Below, in pieces: positions 19,193 through 29,552 of a stretch of 64,000 nucleotides of DNA (positions are counted from its first letter, which is position 1; every line of letters starts with the position of its first letter). The stretch lies in the NCBI RefSeq assembly GCF_003687725.1, contig NZ_RDOJ01000010.1:39130-103129 (forward strand), written 5' to 3'. Source of the DNA: Faecalibacter macacae (GTDB lineage Bacteria > Bacteroidota > Bacteroidia > Flavobacteriales > Weeksellaceae). Made by a program: the position numbers and the translations under genes. The notes under the pieces were generated by a model that was given only the letters and a program-made list of their open reading frames with translations, was not told where the DNA came from and ran no database searches.

Positions 19193-19216
19193 TAAATTTT
19201 AAAAGAATTTTATTTC

Positions 19217-19543
19217 TTATCCTTTGATTTTAGATGCGTAAGCAAATTCCTCTGCAAACTCAGCAATTTTTTGTGCTACATCTTCCTCATCAGTTGCTCT
19301 TTGGTAAGATGATGCCATAGAGATAAAAATTTGATGAAAGAAACGTTTCATATCATCCTGAGTCATTTCTTTAGTCCATAAATCAATACGTAAAGCTTCT
19401 TTCGCTTTGTCATCCCATACAGATAATAACATTGCTTTAGTAGTTTCGTTGTTCACACCTCCATCAGGAGCATTCCAGCTCATTGTTTCTGGTACGTGAT
19501 TCTCATCTAATTCAATCTCTACTGAAATATTTGTTTTTCTCAT
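19217..19543 (-). CDS. gldC: Gliding motility protein GldC
   Basis: A 108-residue GldC, a small cytoplasmic protein encoded beside gldB and supporting gliding or its T9SS-linked functions in Flavobacteriia. Characteristic segments are VEIELDENHVPETMSWNAPDGG near the start, LRIDLWTKEMTQDDMKRFFHQ in the middle and EEFAYASKIKG at the end. It lies 18 bp downstream of gldB, the conserved order. Its biochemical role is unknown. Confidence 0.95.
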   Translation of the reverse strand: MRKTNISVEIELDENHVPETMSWNAPDGGVNNETTKAMLLSVWDDKAKEALRIDLWTKEMTQDDMKRFFHQIFISMASSYQRATDEEDVAQKIAEFAEEFAYASKIKG

Positions 19544-19561
19544 AATCTATACTATTATAAT

Positions 19562-20614
19562 TTATTCAGCGTAGTGATATAATTCGTCTACACCTTCTTT
19601 TTTCTTTGTATTATATTTTGTTGTTGAAGCACCATCAATTTCTGGTTTGTACTTCGACGCTTGTAAGATTTTTTGACTATCCATATCCAACAATAAATCT
19701 TGTAATTTAACCTCAGGATTTTCTTGTAAATATTTACGAATAATTTGCCATCCGATCCATGCTCCAATTCGACCTGGAGAATTTTGCTCAATTTCATTAT
19801 TAAATTTAGAAAAAGGAGCAACGTTAATAAATCTCTTTTCTAACGTACGATCGTCACTAAAAACATAATTCTGTTCTACAAAATAATTCCAGATATTACC
19901 TTCGTTAGATACTGCCCAAGCCATTTGTTGTGGCGTATATCCAATTTTGTATTCATCTGGTGTATCAGTTAACAAAATATCTTGTAACATTAACTTTTTA
20001 CCTTCGTAAAGAATAACATCAATAAATTTTTGTTGTCTTGGAGAATAAGTTACAATATTTTCTGCAATTGCCCCAACAACTGCAGATGGAACACGCTCTG
20101 CATACATATTACGACGTAAATATTGCTCTACTCGCATACTGTCGTATAATTTATGTTTCTCTCCTAAAAATCCGTCCATTGCAATAAACATCAATTTATC
20201 TTGAGCGCTATAAATAACTGGATAATCTAAACTTTGTAAACCTGATGAATAAGTGAAAACTTTTGGCGTTTCATATTCAGGAAAATAATGTTTATACTTC
20301 TGAAAAACTGGAATCAATTCTTGATTTAATTTCTCAAAATCACCAAATTGCTTTACCGATTCGTTATATATATTAACTTCAAAAGGATCTTTTCTTTGTG
20401 CACTCCAAATACTATCAGATGAGTTGTCAAAAAAGAATGGATAATCTTTCTTTAACTTATCTAACGGAATACTATCATTAAAAAAACGTTTACTAATATC
20501 GTGGATTACCAAATCTACCTTAACTCCAGAAGCGTCTACTTCCCAAGTACGTTCCTTTTTACAAGAACTTAGCATCAATATCAAAACTATTGCAATGCTA
20601 TAAAATGTCTTCAT
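19562..20614 (-). CDS. gldB: Gliding motility lipoprotein GldB
   Basis: A 350-residue lipoprotein with signal peptide and lipobox (IVLILMLSSCKKERTW). GldB is essential for gliding and for T9SS function in Flavobacterium johnsoniae. The mature protein has the family pattern, including LDYPVIYSAQDKLMFIAMDG mid-protein and PGRIGAWIGWQIIRKYLQ late. The frame is open back to 20752, overlapping nadE, but ATG 20614 places the signal peptide at the N-terminus and leaves room for a promoter box at 20637-20644. It is followed by gldC and is divergent from nadE, a conserved arrangement. Confidence 0.95.
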   Translation of the reverse strand: MKTFYSIAIVLILMLSSCKKERTWEVDASGVKVDLVIHDISKRFFNDSIPLDKLKKDYPFFFDNSSDSIWSAQRKDPFEVNIYNESVKQFGDFEKLNQELIPVFQKYKHYFPEYETPKVFTYSSGLQSLDYPVIYSAQDKLMFIAMDGFLGEKHKLYDSMRVEQYLRRNMYAERVPSAVVGAIAENIVTYSPRQQKFIDVILYEGKKLMLQDILLTDTPDEYKIGYTPQQMAWAVSNEGNIWNYFVEQNYVFSDDRTLEKRFINVAPFSKFNNEIEQNSPGRIGAWIGWQIIRKYLQENPEVKLQDLLLDMDSQKILQASKYKPEIDGASTTKYNTKKKEGVDELYHYAE

Positions 20615-20636
20615 CGTGTGTTTCTTATTTAGCAAA

Positions 20637-20644
20637 CAAAAATA
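20637..20644 (-). promoter_or_regulatory. Candidate -7 box (TATTTTTG) for gldB-gldC
   Basis: It matches TAnnTTTG on the minus strand and lies 22 nt upstream of the chosen gldB ATG. It is the partner of a divergent box for nadE 55 bp away. Confidence 0.45.
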
Positions 20645-20698
20645 ACAATTAATCCTTAAATCTAATCTTAATTCTCTCGGATTACGCTTATCAATTCT

Positions 20699-20706
20699 TA
20701 TATTTG
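20699..20706 (+). promoter_or_regulatory. Candidate -7 box (TATATTTG) for nadE
   Basis: It matches TAnnTTTG and lies 19 nt upstream of the nadE ATG. Confidence 0.45.
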
Positions 20707-20725
20707 AGTAATAAACATTATTCCA

Positions 20726-21520
20726 ATGCAAACTGAAAAAGTAATTCAACATATTGTTTCTTGGTTAAAGGATTATCTTGAAACATCACATCAAAAAGGT
20801 TTCGTTATCGGAATCTCTGGTGGAATCGACTCTGCGGTAACCTCTACTTTATGTGCAATGACAGGTTATCCGTTATTAAACTTAGAAATGCCTATTCATC
20901 AAGAAAAAAATCAGGCAGATCGTGCAAAAAAACACATCGAATGGTTAAAAGAAAATTTTAATACATCAATAGAATCTATCGAAGTTGAATTAACTGATAC
21001 GTTTGATTCTATGGTTGCTGCTTTACCACAAACGGAAAATACAGACAAAGTTAATTTGGCTTTAGCAAATACAAGAGCAAGATTACGCATGACTACCTTG
21101 TATTATTTTGCAGGTTTACATAATTATTTAGTTGCCGGTACAGGAAATAAAGTGGAAGATTTTGGTGTAGGATTTTATACTAAGTATGGTGATGGTGGAG
21201 TAGATTTAAGCCCAATTGCAGATTTAATGAAATCTGAAGTTTATAAAATTGCTGGACATTTAGGTATCAATACAGAAATACAAAAAGCAAAGCCAACTGA
21301 TGGTTTATTTGGTGATGATCGTTCGGATGAAGATCAATTAGGAGCTTCTTATGATGAATTAGAATGGGCAATGATTATGAAAGAAGAAGGTCATTTTGCA
21401 GATGATTTTGAAGGACGTCAAAAAGAAGTTTTCGAAATCTATTCGCGATTAAATAGAATCAATCAGCATAAAATGGTTCCAATCCCAGTGTGTGATATTC
21501 CAGATGAATTGATGAAATAA
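20726..21520 (+). CDS. nadE: NAD(+) synthase (ammonia-dependent)
   Basis: A 264-residue NadE, which amidates deamido-NAD using ATP and ammonia in the final step of NAD synthesis. The PP-loop SGGIDSAVTS lies near residue 31, and LANTRARLRMTTLYYFA and GTGNKVEDFGVGFYTKYGDGGVD follow. There is no N-terminal nitrilase domain, so it uses free ammonia and not glutamine. It is divergent from gldB-gldC, as in other Flavobacteriia. Confidence 0.97.
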   Translation: MQTEKVIQHIVSWLKDYLETSHQKGFVIGISGGIDSAVTSTLCAMTGYPLLNLEMPIHQEKNQADRAKKHIEWLKENFNTSIESIEVELTDTFDSMVAALPQTENTDKVNLALANTRARLRMTTLYYFAGLHNYLVAGTGNKVEDFGVGFYTKYGDGGVDLSPIADLMKSEVYKIAGHLGINTEIQKAKPTDGLFGDDRSDEDQLGASYDELEWAMIMKEEGHFADDFEGRQKEVFEIYSRLNRINQHKMVPIPVCDIPDELMK

Positions 21521-21573
21521 AATATTTTGACATTCAGAATTTCTCAAAATTTAAATGATAGATTATAAAACAT

Positions 21574-21608
21574 AAAAAAAGCGAAGAGTTTAGTTCTTCG
21601 CTTTTTTT
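21574..21608. terminator. Bidirectional terminator
   Basis: A stem of AAAAAAAGCGAAGA paired with TCTTCGCTTTTTTT has a short loop and lies between convergent nadE and the vanZ-like gene. It overlaps the last codons of the vanZ-like gene. Confidence 0.85.
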
Positions 21609-21961
21609 ATGGATTGTATTAATCCAACTGCCAATAAAATTCCGATTGTATTTGCTAATAAATCAAACCAATCAAATGTTCTACCGTATGGCATAATTCC
21701 TTGTAAAATTTCAATTAAAAAACTGATTAAAAAAGGAACAAGTATTGATTTTAAAAGTCTATGTTCTTTTAAAAATTGAAATAAAAATGCCAACCCAAAA
21801 AACATAAAACCGTGTACTAATTTATCCGAATTTTCAAAATTCAAAAAATCACTAAAACCGGCTTTATCTATAGACTTTAATTTGTTACCTGGCATTAGTG
21901 TTAAATAAAACACTAACGCCAAATAACTATAAAAGATAATTTGTTTAAAAATCTTATGCAC
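21590..21961 (-). CDS. VanZ family membrane protein
   Basis: A 123-residue protein with four predicted membrane helices and the VanZ-like pattern: LMPGNKL after helix 1, [18 protein letters not shown], then [24 protein letters not shown]. The role of VanZ in this group is unknown; the original member gives low-level teicoplanin resistance. It overlaps the end of gcvH by 8 bp, and the gcvH-vanZ order after sprA is common in Flavobacteriia. Confidence 0.9.
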   Translation of the reverse strand: MHKIFKQIIFYSYLALVFYLTLMPGNKLKSIDKAGFSDFLNFENSDKLVHGFMFFGLAFLFQFLKEHRLLKSILVPFLISFLIEILQGIMPYGRTFDWFDLLANTIGILLAVGLIQSIKKAKN

Positions 21962-22334
21962 CGATTAAATCACCGTAAGCAGCAGCATCTAATAAAGCTT
22001 CAACTTCTGATGCGTTCTCTAATTTTACTTTGATAATCCATCCAGCTCCGTAAGGATCAGTATTGATTAATTCTGGTTGAGACTCTAATTCAGTATTGAA
22101 TTCGATAATCTCTCCAGCAACTGGCATAAATAAATCAGATACAGTTTTAACAGCCTCAACTGTTCCAAAAACTTCTTCTTGACCTAAAGTTTCTCCTTCT
22201 GTTTCAACATCAACATAAACGATGTCTCCTAATTCTCCTTGTGCAAAAGCAGTAATTCCGATAGTTGCGATATCACCTTCTACTGAAACCCACTCGTGAT
22301 CTTTACTGTACTTTAAATTGTTTGGAATGCTCAT
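21954..22334 (-). CDS. gcvH: Glycine cleavage system H protein
   Basis: A 126-residue lipoyl carrier protein that shuttles the aminomethyl group between the P and T proteins of the glycine cleavage system. The lipoylation motif [20 protein letters not shown] places the modified Lys near residue 64, and the N-terminus reads [15 protein letters not shown]. It lies 21 bp after sprA and is translationally coupled to vanZ. The P and T genes are not nearby. Confidence 0.98.
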   Translation of the reverse strand: MSIPNNLKYSKDHEWVSVEGDIATIGITAFAQGELGDIVYVDVETEGETLGQEEVFGTVEAVKTVSDLFMPVAGEIIEFNTELESQPELINTDPYGAGWIIKVKLENASEVEALLDAAAYGDLIGA

Positions 22335-22355
22335 AATTGTCTGTTTATTGTTTTA

Positions 22356-25300
22356 TTAATTTCCGAATGTAAAGGTAGCACTAAATCCGGCACGAATCTG
22401 AGAAATTGGGTATGCTGTTGATATTTTATATTCACTCAACATTTGATCCCAGTAAAATCTCAAATTAAGATTTTGGCTAATATTATAATCTGCCGATAAT
22501 TTAAATGACATGATTCTTTGTCCACCAGTAATTTGCGAATAATCTTCCATAATTGTAGATCCTACAGTTCCTGATGAGAACATTTCACCGTATCGACGAA
22601 TTCTTGTTTCATTATCACGTAAAGAAAAATCTCCACGAATATTTAAGTCACCTTTCACAGTCTTTTGACGACCTTGGTAACGTAATTTAACTTTAAAATC
22701 TTTAAAGATATAACCGAAACCAACAATATATTCGCTACCGTAATCTTCAGAAATTGTGTAGTTACTTAAACTTAAAGATAACATACGATCTCTGTTGTAT
22801 TGCGCACGAACTTGCATGCTATTTCTGAATGTTACATCTGCACCGATTAATGGTGAAAAAGATTCAATCATTGTAACAGTTCCAAATAAATTCTTCGTGT
22901 AATAGTTACCAGAAATATCTTTTCCTGTTGAAGAACCATCACCTGTTAAGTAGTAATTCGGGTTTGATTGAATATTACTTACCGTGTAACTTGAGTTATA
23001 AGCATGTGAAATTTCAATCTGCTCTGCATATCGATTTACGATTGGAATATTCTTTAAACCTGTATAAGCTATACGCCAGTTTGGTAATGGAATATTCTTT
23101 TTATAACCCAATTTAGAACCACTTGCATCTTTACCTTCTACTGCCGAAACAAAGGCTGGTAAAGCTACATCTGGATTTGTAATACTATAACCATCTGCAA
23201 AATCGCCTTGTCCTGCTAACTGACCTCCTAAACGCTGAGAAATAACTCGAGCATTTTGAATAAACTGTGTAAAGATTTGATCTTTATCAGAGAAAGCTGT
23301 TGCTAAATTGATGTTAGAAACATTTAAGTTACCTAATTGATCAATGTATGGATTTGGACGATATTGCCCACGCGTTAATTCACCAGTTAATGGATCTTCA
23401 ATCCACTCGTATGTATTAAACCCTGTGTGGAATTTACGTTTATCTTCTGTGTACTTCGCATTCAAATCTATACGTAAATTTGGAATTGGCTCAATCAATG
23501 CATTTGCATTAAAGTTAACTCCTTTGTTGATTTGGTATGGATCAGTCATTAATTCACTATCCGAGATTAATCCTTTTTCAACTAATTCACGTTTTATATC
23601 GAATTGTGTTCCGTAAATAAATCCTAAACTTGGCGCTCCTTGGCTATTTGTACCAAAGAATCCTGGTTCTGAAAATAATCCTGGAATTACAGCTCCATTT
23701 GTTTGATTATAATTAAAGTTGATTCGTTTTAATGATGATAAAACCATCCAACCGTAATCTTTCGCCTTGAATTTGTGCTTGAATTTGTAATCGTTTTTCG
23801 TACGACGTTTATTCTTTTTCGAAGCTAATTCTGCGTAAGCATTGTTTAAAGAATCTATCTCTTGACGACGACCTTTTAAAACTGAATCAAATTTTTTGTA
23901 ACCTTTAAATTCAGGATAGAAACGTGTAAAATCCATATCTCCAATTAAACTAATTGAATTAGAATTTTGTGCAAATCCATCTCCTAAATGATGTGTTTTA
24001 ATTACATTTCCGTTCTCGTCTTGTTCTTGATAAGTACGTGTCGCTAACGAATTTGCTTGCCAGTTGTAGTTTGCACTATAACCAACCTCCATATTCATCC
24101 AATTTAAATAAGGGAAGAATTTTAATGGTAATTTATAGTTTGCCTGTACACGTTGATCGTAATTTACTGGACGACCAATCTCGAAAAGATTTTGCCAAAT
24201 TAAATCCTGATCAGCCTTATAGAACATTGCTCCATCATTTAACGTAGTTGTAGACGAAGTAATATCTAAACGTAATGATTTCGTTAAATCGAAACCTAAA
24301 TTATACTGCCAAGAGAACAAGAAATTGTTGCTGAAAAATGGCGCCATATAAGCTGAAGAGCCACCTAAATATTGATTTAAATCGCGGTATTGTCTTTCGC
24401 TATATGTACGAGCAATCTCTGTTCTGAAAGAGAATCTTGTCGGAATCGGGTTAATATTAAATTCTTTAATAAATCCTAAATATTTACTCGATGGTTGTGC
24501 CGGCTGAGCTGCTTTCCATTTCTTAAAGGGCTCGTATGGCTTATTTTTAAATGTATAATTATAGTTTAATGATGCACGTAATTGCTGATCTACCATGTAT
24601 TCTGTATAAATATCACGGAAGTAATTATTTGCATACATCATCGATAACGTAAAGTTAGAAACATCATAGAATCTTGGTGTTTTCTTAGGAGCTCTAATCT
24701 TACGAATATTATTGAACGCAAAACTTTTGTACTGAGAATATGTGCGTACAATTTCTTTTAATTCTTCTTTATTCGGAGCTTCTTCAAACTCAATATCGTT
24801 ATCTAACGGATTATATTTTGGATCTACAAAACGCTCTTGCATTGTAAAATTAAACGGAATTTCTACTCCCCATTTCTTAGGTAAAAATTTATCTAATTTC
24901 ACATCTGCATTAACAGAATACTCTACAGTTTCATCTTGGTTACGGTTTGATGGACCTTGATCTATTGCACCAAAACCTACAGAACTTGTACTACCTGATA
25001 ATTGAACATTTGCAAAATCTCCTAAATTAAACTGAAGATTTGCTGCTCCTGCGTATCCGCCTTCATTATCAATTTCGCTTAAACGTAATTCGTTCACCCA
25101 AAGTAAAACTTCTTTATCAGAAGATCCACCTGTTGTACGAACCCCAATCATTAATGACGAAACATTTCCTAACGTTGGACGACCTTTTACGTAAACTGCT
25201 TTATGCGGATTAGCCTCATCTAAAATATAAGGGAAACGATCTCTTGTACTAAAGTTATCTGTATCTCTTAATTTTTTAGCATCTGTAAAAAAGTCTGTAT

Positions 25301-28300
25301 TTAATTCGATTTTATTATCTGCTGGCCAAATTTCACCTTCAGAAACTGCTGTTACTGGAGTGTATTTTAATGGCATTTCGTACTCGTAGTAGTTATCTGT
25401 ATAATCACTACCAACACGAATAAATAATTTTGTATCTGGATCTAAGTTTGCATTTGCACGATTAATTAAATCTTGTGCAGAGACAAACATTTCTAATTTT
25501 TTATAACGACGTAAATCTAAGTTTACGTTTTTGAAAATCGCTTTAGAAGTACTTCCTGGTTTGAATTTAGCTTTTAACGTCATTGAAGCTTCGTTCTGAC
25601 TTTGGTAACCTGTTGCACCTTGTGTTTGCTCACGGTAAACACCTGGTGGAATTTTATAAGGTGGACGGTTAGTAGAATTTTGTTCAATACTAACTTCACC
25701 AACTTCTAAATCACCAATATTTTGGTCTTCTTCAGATCCTTCCTGATTTCCTGCCCCTACAAATGGGAAAACATTTTTAGGATATCTTCTCCATTCTGAA
25801 CGAACTAAATCAAAAGATCCTAAACGTAATGTTGTTTGCTCTTCAAATCCACGCATCACTACACGCATAAAACGTGCTGCAGATAAAACACTTTCTGCTT
25901 GTGTTATGTTTACTTCATCAACACCATCACGGTTAATATCTAAATCGAACCCATCAACAGGAATACGAACTTGGTACCATTTAACTGTTGAATTATTCCC
26001 ATTAGCAAACTCTACATCTACCGTTTTACGCGCAACAATGTGTTTATTTTCTGTATCCTCTAAATCTTGACGAGAAATTTTTAAGGTATACTGATTATAA
26101 TTTTCAGTTTGATCCAAATTGTAATCACCATTAATATCTTCTACATCTGGAATTAAACTTGACGCCGCCAATGGATCGTCTGTTGAACTGTTTCCTTGTG
26201 GATTTCTGAAATAACGGTAACGTCCTGGTACAGTTTGACCAAATGTATGATTTGAAAAACGATCGTCTAAATAAAATAAATAGTTATCGTTTGCTGGGTC
26301 TAATTCACCAGTTACAGCATTGTTAGATGTAATTCCGTATTTCTGTTCTTCTTCAATATCAGTTAAACCATTAAAACCTAAATCTTGCTCCTTACGTTGT
26401 GCTCCTTCTGTATCAAAAGCATATAAAACCGGATTAATTGAAGGTTGTTTTCCCCAATTTGTTTCCGTTGTTTGTGCCTGAAGACCAGAGTGTGGTAAAC
26501 CATTTTCATAAGACATTTCGCCATCTTTCAGGATATCTTCAGAAACGTTACCTAAATGAATTAATAATTCACCTTCACCACCATCGCCATCAGCATATGG
26601 ATCCATCATCCAAAATTCGATATACTCTACATTTGAATCACGGAAGTTAGATACGTTAATTGGACGAGTCATTGCTGCCCATCCTTGTGTATCATTTGCA
26701 TTTGGATTTACGTTATAAGCACCTCTTTCATCTGGGAAGAAGGTTACATCCATTGTATTGATATACGAATTAGTTCCTGCTAAAACATCACGCTGATCAT
26801 AAAGTTCTCGTAATAAAATACGACGAGATTTATGGTTTGATATTGCTGCATCAGATACAGGAGAACTACCTCCTAATCCATAGAATCGTGGATCAATAGA
26901 ATACCAAGACATCATACGACGTCCGTTGTTGTAAGTAAGACTATTATCTGCTGTTCCGTGTGGGAAATAAGGGTGGAAACTTTGGTCATCGTAACCCGCA
27001 GGACGACCTGGAGTTGATCCAAATTTCCAAGATGAAACATCTAATAAACTGATACGAGATTGAGCTTCCTCAAAATCATCAATATAAGAATATCCATTAG
27101 TAGCTTTATTGATTCCTGGCATTAAATATGCTCCTTCCGCTTGGAAGTTGATGTTAGAAACTGCATCCGTTTTTACACCTGGAATTTTATTTGTTAAACG
27201 CGTTAAAAATTCTGATTCAGAAGTATATTGCGTATTTAATCCAAAGATTGTATTGTTTACAGGTTCAGCACCAAACTGTGTTTTTTGAGTAATTGGTCTT
27301 TCTTGGTAATTAATTACCGTACCTCCCAAAATCCATTTATCAGAGAAGTGATGTTCTACATTAACTCCCATGAAACGTTTTTTCTGTAAGTTGAATGTTG
27401 ACTGATTCTCTAAACTAATGTTGATTGCTGCTCCTGAATTTTTTAACTGTTCATTCAAGATTTTTACACGTCCCAATTGGTAATCTACCGTATAGTCTAC
27501 TCCTTCCATCAAAGTAACTCCGTTTGCAGTAACTTTAACCGAACCTTGTGGCACGTTAAATGCTCCTAACGGAATTCCATCTCCAACAGTTCCTTTATAG
27601 CGACCTTCTAAATGGTAACGATTTGCTAATTTTTCAGCCGTTAAAACATTCGGAAGTTTTGTATAGATTTCGTTGAAAACTAAATCAGGATTTTGACCCT
27701 CTAACTTTCTGTTTAAGTATGAACCAAATGGCTCAACAGAAGTAAAAATAATAGATCCACGCTGTTGATCTACTGTTAATCCAGGAAGGAAATCGAACAT
27801 TCCATCTCCAACAGCTCCATTTGGATCAGCACTTGGTTGCCCATTTTGATTTAGACGGTCCATGTTTAAGACCTGAATTAATGGTGCATTATTCGTAACT
27901 GTATTTGGTAAATAGTTAATTGTACCTGACGAATTTTCAGAATTATCTTTGAATGTTACATTCATCGTGAAATCCTGAGAATCTAATCCGTATGCATTTA
28001 ACGAATAAATATTTTTCATCATTAAATCCCACATCGGCGATGCAAGATTTACTGCTGAATTTGGTTTGATTAATTTCGTTATTAACGTTTTATCAAACTC
28101 ATCCGACATTTCCCCTACCTTATAAATCTTTGTAGGATCGTCGCTTAATGTATATTGGAAAGAGATTGCTAATAAATCTTCACCATCAACTAAAGGTGAA
28201 TTTAAAGTAATATATCCTAATTGTGGATTGAAAGAATATTCGCTTGGATCTAACTTTCTAACATTTTCGTTTACTAAATAATGTTCACCATCACGGTATG

Positions 28301-29552
28301 TTTCATTCCCGACAGGTAGACCATTTAAGACAGATCTTGCTGTACTTAGGTTACGAATATCTGGAATATTAGAAACTGTGTTATAAGTTTGATCACTTGA
28401 AACATCTGGATAAGCATTTCCGTTATCTCCCATATCACGAACTGCGATAATAGAACGACGGTTTTCTTGATTACCTCCAGAACGGTCTACTTTCCAAACT
28501 TCCATACGAGTAATATTAATTTTACTATTAATCGTAGGATAGTTTACTAAAGCACGGTCGTATTTATCTCTAAAGTAATGACCTATAAAAAAGTGACGGT
28601 TATATTCGTAATTTTCGGCTGCGATCTTGAAAGTACTCATCACACCTCCACCTTGCACACTAATATTACGAGCCTCTGAACGCTGTTCTGAAAAAACTGT
28701 AGTAACATTTGTACGACCAAAACGCATATCGGCACGAACCCCAAAAAGAGATTGTGCACCCGAAATTAATGAAGTACTTAAAGGCATACTAATATTACCG
28801 ACTTCGATGTTTTGAAGAATATCATCTTCGCCACCGAATGGATCTAATTTATTACCTAAAGCTTTTCGCCATTGTAGTTTCATCTGATTTTCGAAACCGA
28901 AACCAGCTTGTGTATCGTAGTTTACTTTTAACTGTAAGTTTTCACCAACTTTTCCTAAAACACTTAACTGCATACGTTGTTGCAGATCCATTGTTAAAGT
29001 CTGTCGGTTTTGTGGTAAAAGTAATGGATTATCAATTTTTTGTAGGTAGATTCCTAAATCTAAGTTAGCATAACCTTGTGGAATCAGTTTAATTTCTGAT
29101 CCACCGAAAATTGTTTCAAAAGCTTTTGATTTAATTTTGAAACTTGGTAATATACTTCCTTCTTTTTGTTTTACCTGGTCACCAAATCTTTCTTCACGAT
29201 AATATTGGTCATTGGTACGAGATTTAGTTTGGAAATAAGATTTCATATCCTCATTCTGCACTAATTCTAAGTACTCTTTACGAGATAAAATTATAGGATC
29301 ACCCGCTTGTGTATTTCCAATTTTTGGTACAATTGTATATTGCATAAAAATTGGATCATACGAGATATCATAAGTAATTTGGTTGTCTAAAAATAATCCT
29401 CCGGTTTGGTTGCGTATAGGAAATTTGATGGTATCGTTTTCTGTTTCTTGCCCATGCGCTGTACTTGCCATTCCTAAGGCAAATAGCAGACACAACGAAG
29501 CAATCGTAGATTTACGATTAATATTAGACTTTCTCTTTCGATCTAATTTCAT
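22356..29552 (-). CDS. sprA: T9SS outer-membrane translocon protein SprA (Sov)
   Basis: A 2398-residue protein, the giant beta-barrel pore through which type IX secretion cargo crosses the outer membrane. It has an N-terminal signal region (after a basic stretch, LCLLFALGMASTAHG), long domains with repeated motifs of the SprA family, and a C-terminus ending in aromatic strands (GFSATFTFGN). The length (about 2400) is normal for Flavobacterium-type SprA and Porphyromonas Sov. It overlaps the ruvA stop by 1 bp and is followed by gcvH and vanZ. The frame is open throughout, with no sign of damage. Confidence 0.97.
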   Translation of the reverse strand: MKLDRKRKSNINRKSTIASLCLLFALGMASTAHGQETENDTIKFPIRNQTGGLFLDNQITYDISYDPIFMQYTIVPKIGNTQAGDPIILSRKEYLELVQNEDMKSYFQTKSRTNDQYYREERFGDQVKQKEGSILPSFKIKSKAFETIFGGSEIKLIPQGYANLDLGIYLQKIDNPLLLPQNRQTLTMDLQQRMQLSVLGKVGENLQLKVNYDTQAGFGFENQMKLQWRKALGNKLDPFGGEDDILQNIEVGNISMPLSTSLISGAQSLFGVRADMRFGRTNVTTVFSEQRSEARNISVQGGGVMSTFKIAAENYEYNRHFFIGHYFRDKYDRALVNYPTINSKINITRMEVWKVDRSGGNQENRRSIIAVRDMGDNGNAYPDVSSDQTYNTVSNIPDIRNLSTARSVLNGLPVGNETYRDGEHYLVNENVRKLDPSEYSFNPQLGYITLNSPLVDGEDLLAISFQYTLSDDPTKIYKVGEMSDEFDKTLITKLIKPNSAVNLASPMWDLMMKNIYSLNAYGLDSQDFTMNVTFKDNSENSSGTINYLPNTVTNNAPLIQVLNMDRLNQNGQPSADPNGAVGDGMFDFLPGLTVDQQRGSIIFTSVEPFGSYLNRKLEGQNPDLVFNEIYTKLPNVLTAEKLANRYHLEGRYKGTVGDGIPLGAFNVPQGSVKVTANGVTLMEGVDYTVDYQLGRVKILNEQLKNSGAAINISLENQSTFNLQKKRFMGVNVEHHFSDKWILGGTVINYQERPITQKTQFGAEPVNNTIFGLNTQYTSESEFLTRLTNKIPGVKTDAVSNINFQAEGAYLMPGINKATNGYSYIDDFEEAQSRISLLDVSSWKFGSTPGRPAGYDDQSFHPYFPHGTADNSLTYNNGRRMMSWYSIDPRFYGLGGSSPVSDAAISNHKSRRILLRELYDQRDVLAGTNSYINTMDVTFFPDERGAYNVNPNANDTQGWAAMTRPINVSNFRDSNVEYIEFWMMDPYADGDGGEGELLIHLGNVSEDILKDGEMSYENGLPHSGLQAQTTETNWGKQPSINPVLYAFDTEGAQRKEQDLGFNGLTDIEEEQKYGITSNNAVTGELDPANDNYLFYLDDRFSNHTFGQTVPGRYRYFRNPQGNSSTDDPLAASSLIPDVEDINGDYNLDQTENYNQYTLKISRQDLEDTENKHIVARKTVDVEFANGNNSTVKWYQVRIPVDGFDLDINRDGVDEVNITQAESVLSAARFMRVVMRGFEEQTTLRLGSFDLVRSEWRRYPKNVFPFVGAGNQEGSEEDQNIGDLEVGEVSIEQNSTNRPPYKIPPGVYREQTQGATGYQSQNEASMTLKAKFKPGSTSKAIFKNVNLDLRRYKKLEMFVSAQDLINRANANLDPDTKLFIRVGSDYTDNYYEYEMPLKYTPVTAVSEGEIWPADNKIELNTDFFTDAKKLRDTDNFSTRDRFPYILDEANPHKAVYVKGRPTLGNVSSLMIGVRTTGGSSDKEVLLWVNELRLSEIDNEGGYAGAANLQFNLGDFANVQLSGSTSSVGFGAIDQGPSNRNQDETVEYSVNADVKLDKFLPKKWGVEIPFNFTMQERFVDPKYNPLDNDIEFEEAPNKEELKEIVRTYSQYKSFAFNNIRKIRAPKKTPRFYDVSNFTLSMMYANNYFRDIYTEYMVDQQLRASLNYNYTFKNKPYEPFKKWKAAQPAQPSSKYLGFIKEFNINPIPTRFSFRTEIARTYSERQYRDLNQYLGGSSAYMAPFFSNNFLFSWQYNLGFDLTKSLRLDITSSTTTLNDGAMFYKADQDLIWQNLFEIGRPVNYDQRVQANYKLPLKFFPYLNWMNMEVGYSANYNWQANSLATRTYQEQDENGNVIKTHHLGDGFAQNSNSISLIGDMDFTRFYPEFKGYKKFDSVLKGRRQEIDSLNNAYAELASKKNKRRTKNDYKFKHKFKAKDYGWMVLSSLKRINFNYNQTNGAVIPGLFSEPGFFGTNSQGAPSLGFIYGTQFDIKRELVEKGLISDSELMTDPYQINKGVNFNANALIEPIPNLRIDLNAKYTEDKRKFHTGFNTYEWIEDPLTGELTRGQYRPNPYIDQLGNLNVSNINLATAFSDKDQIFTQFIQNARVISQRLGGQLAGQGDFADGYSITNPDVALPAFVSAVEGKDASGSKLGYKKNIPLPNWRIAYTGLKNIPIVNRYAEQIEISHAYNSSYTVSNIQSNPNYYLTGDGSSTGKDISGNYYTKNLFGTVTMIESFSPLIGADVTFRNSMQVRAQYNRDRMLSLSLSNYTISEDYGSEYIVGFGYIFKDFKVKLRYQGRQKTVKGDLNIRGDFSLRDNETRIRRYGEMFSSGTVGSTIMEDYSQITGGQRIMSFKLSADYNISQNLNLRFYWDQMLSEYKISTAYPISQIRAGFSATFTFGN

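Noticed and set aside
19562..20752. Long form of GldB starting at 20752
   Set aside because: It would overlap nadE, cross the gldB promoter box and bury the lipoprotein signal peptide; ATG 20614 is used.
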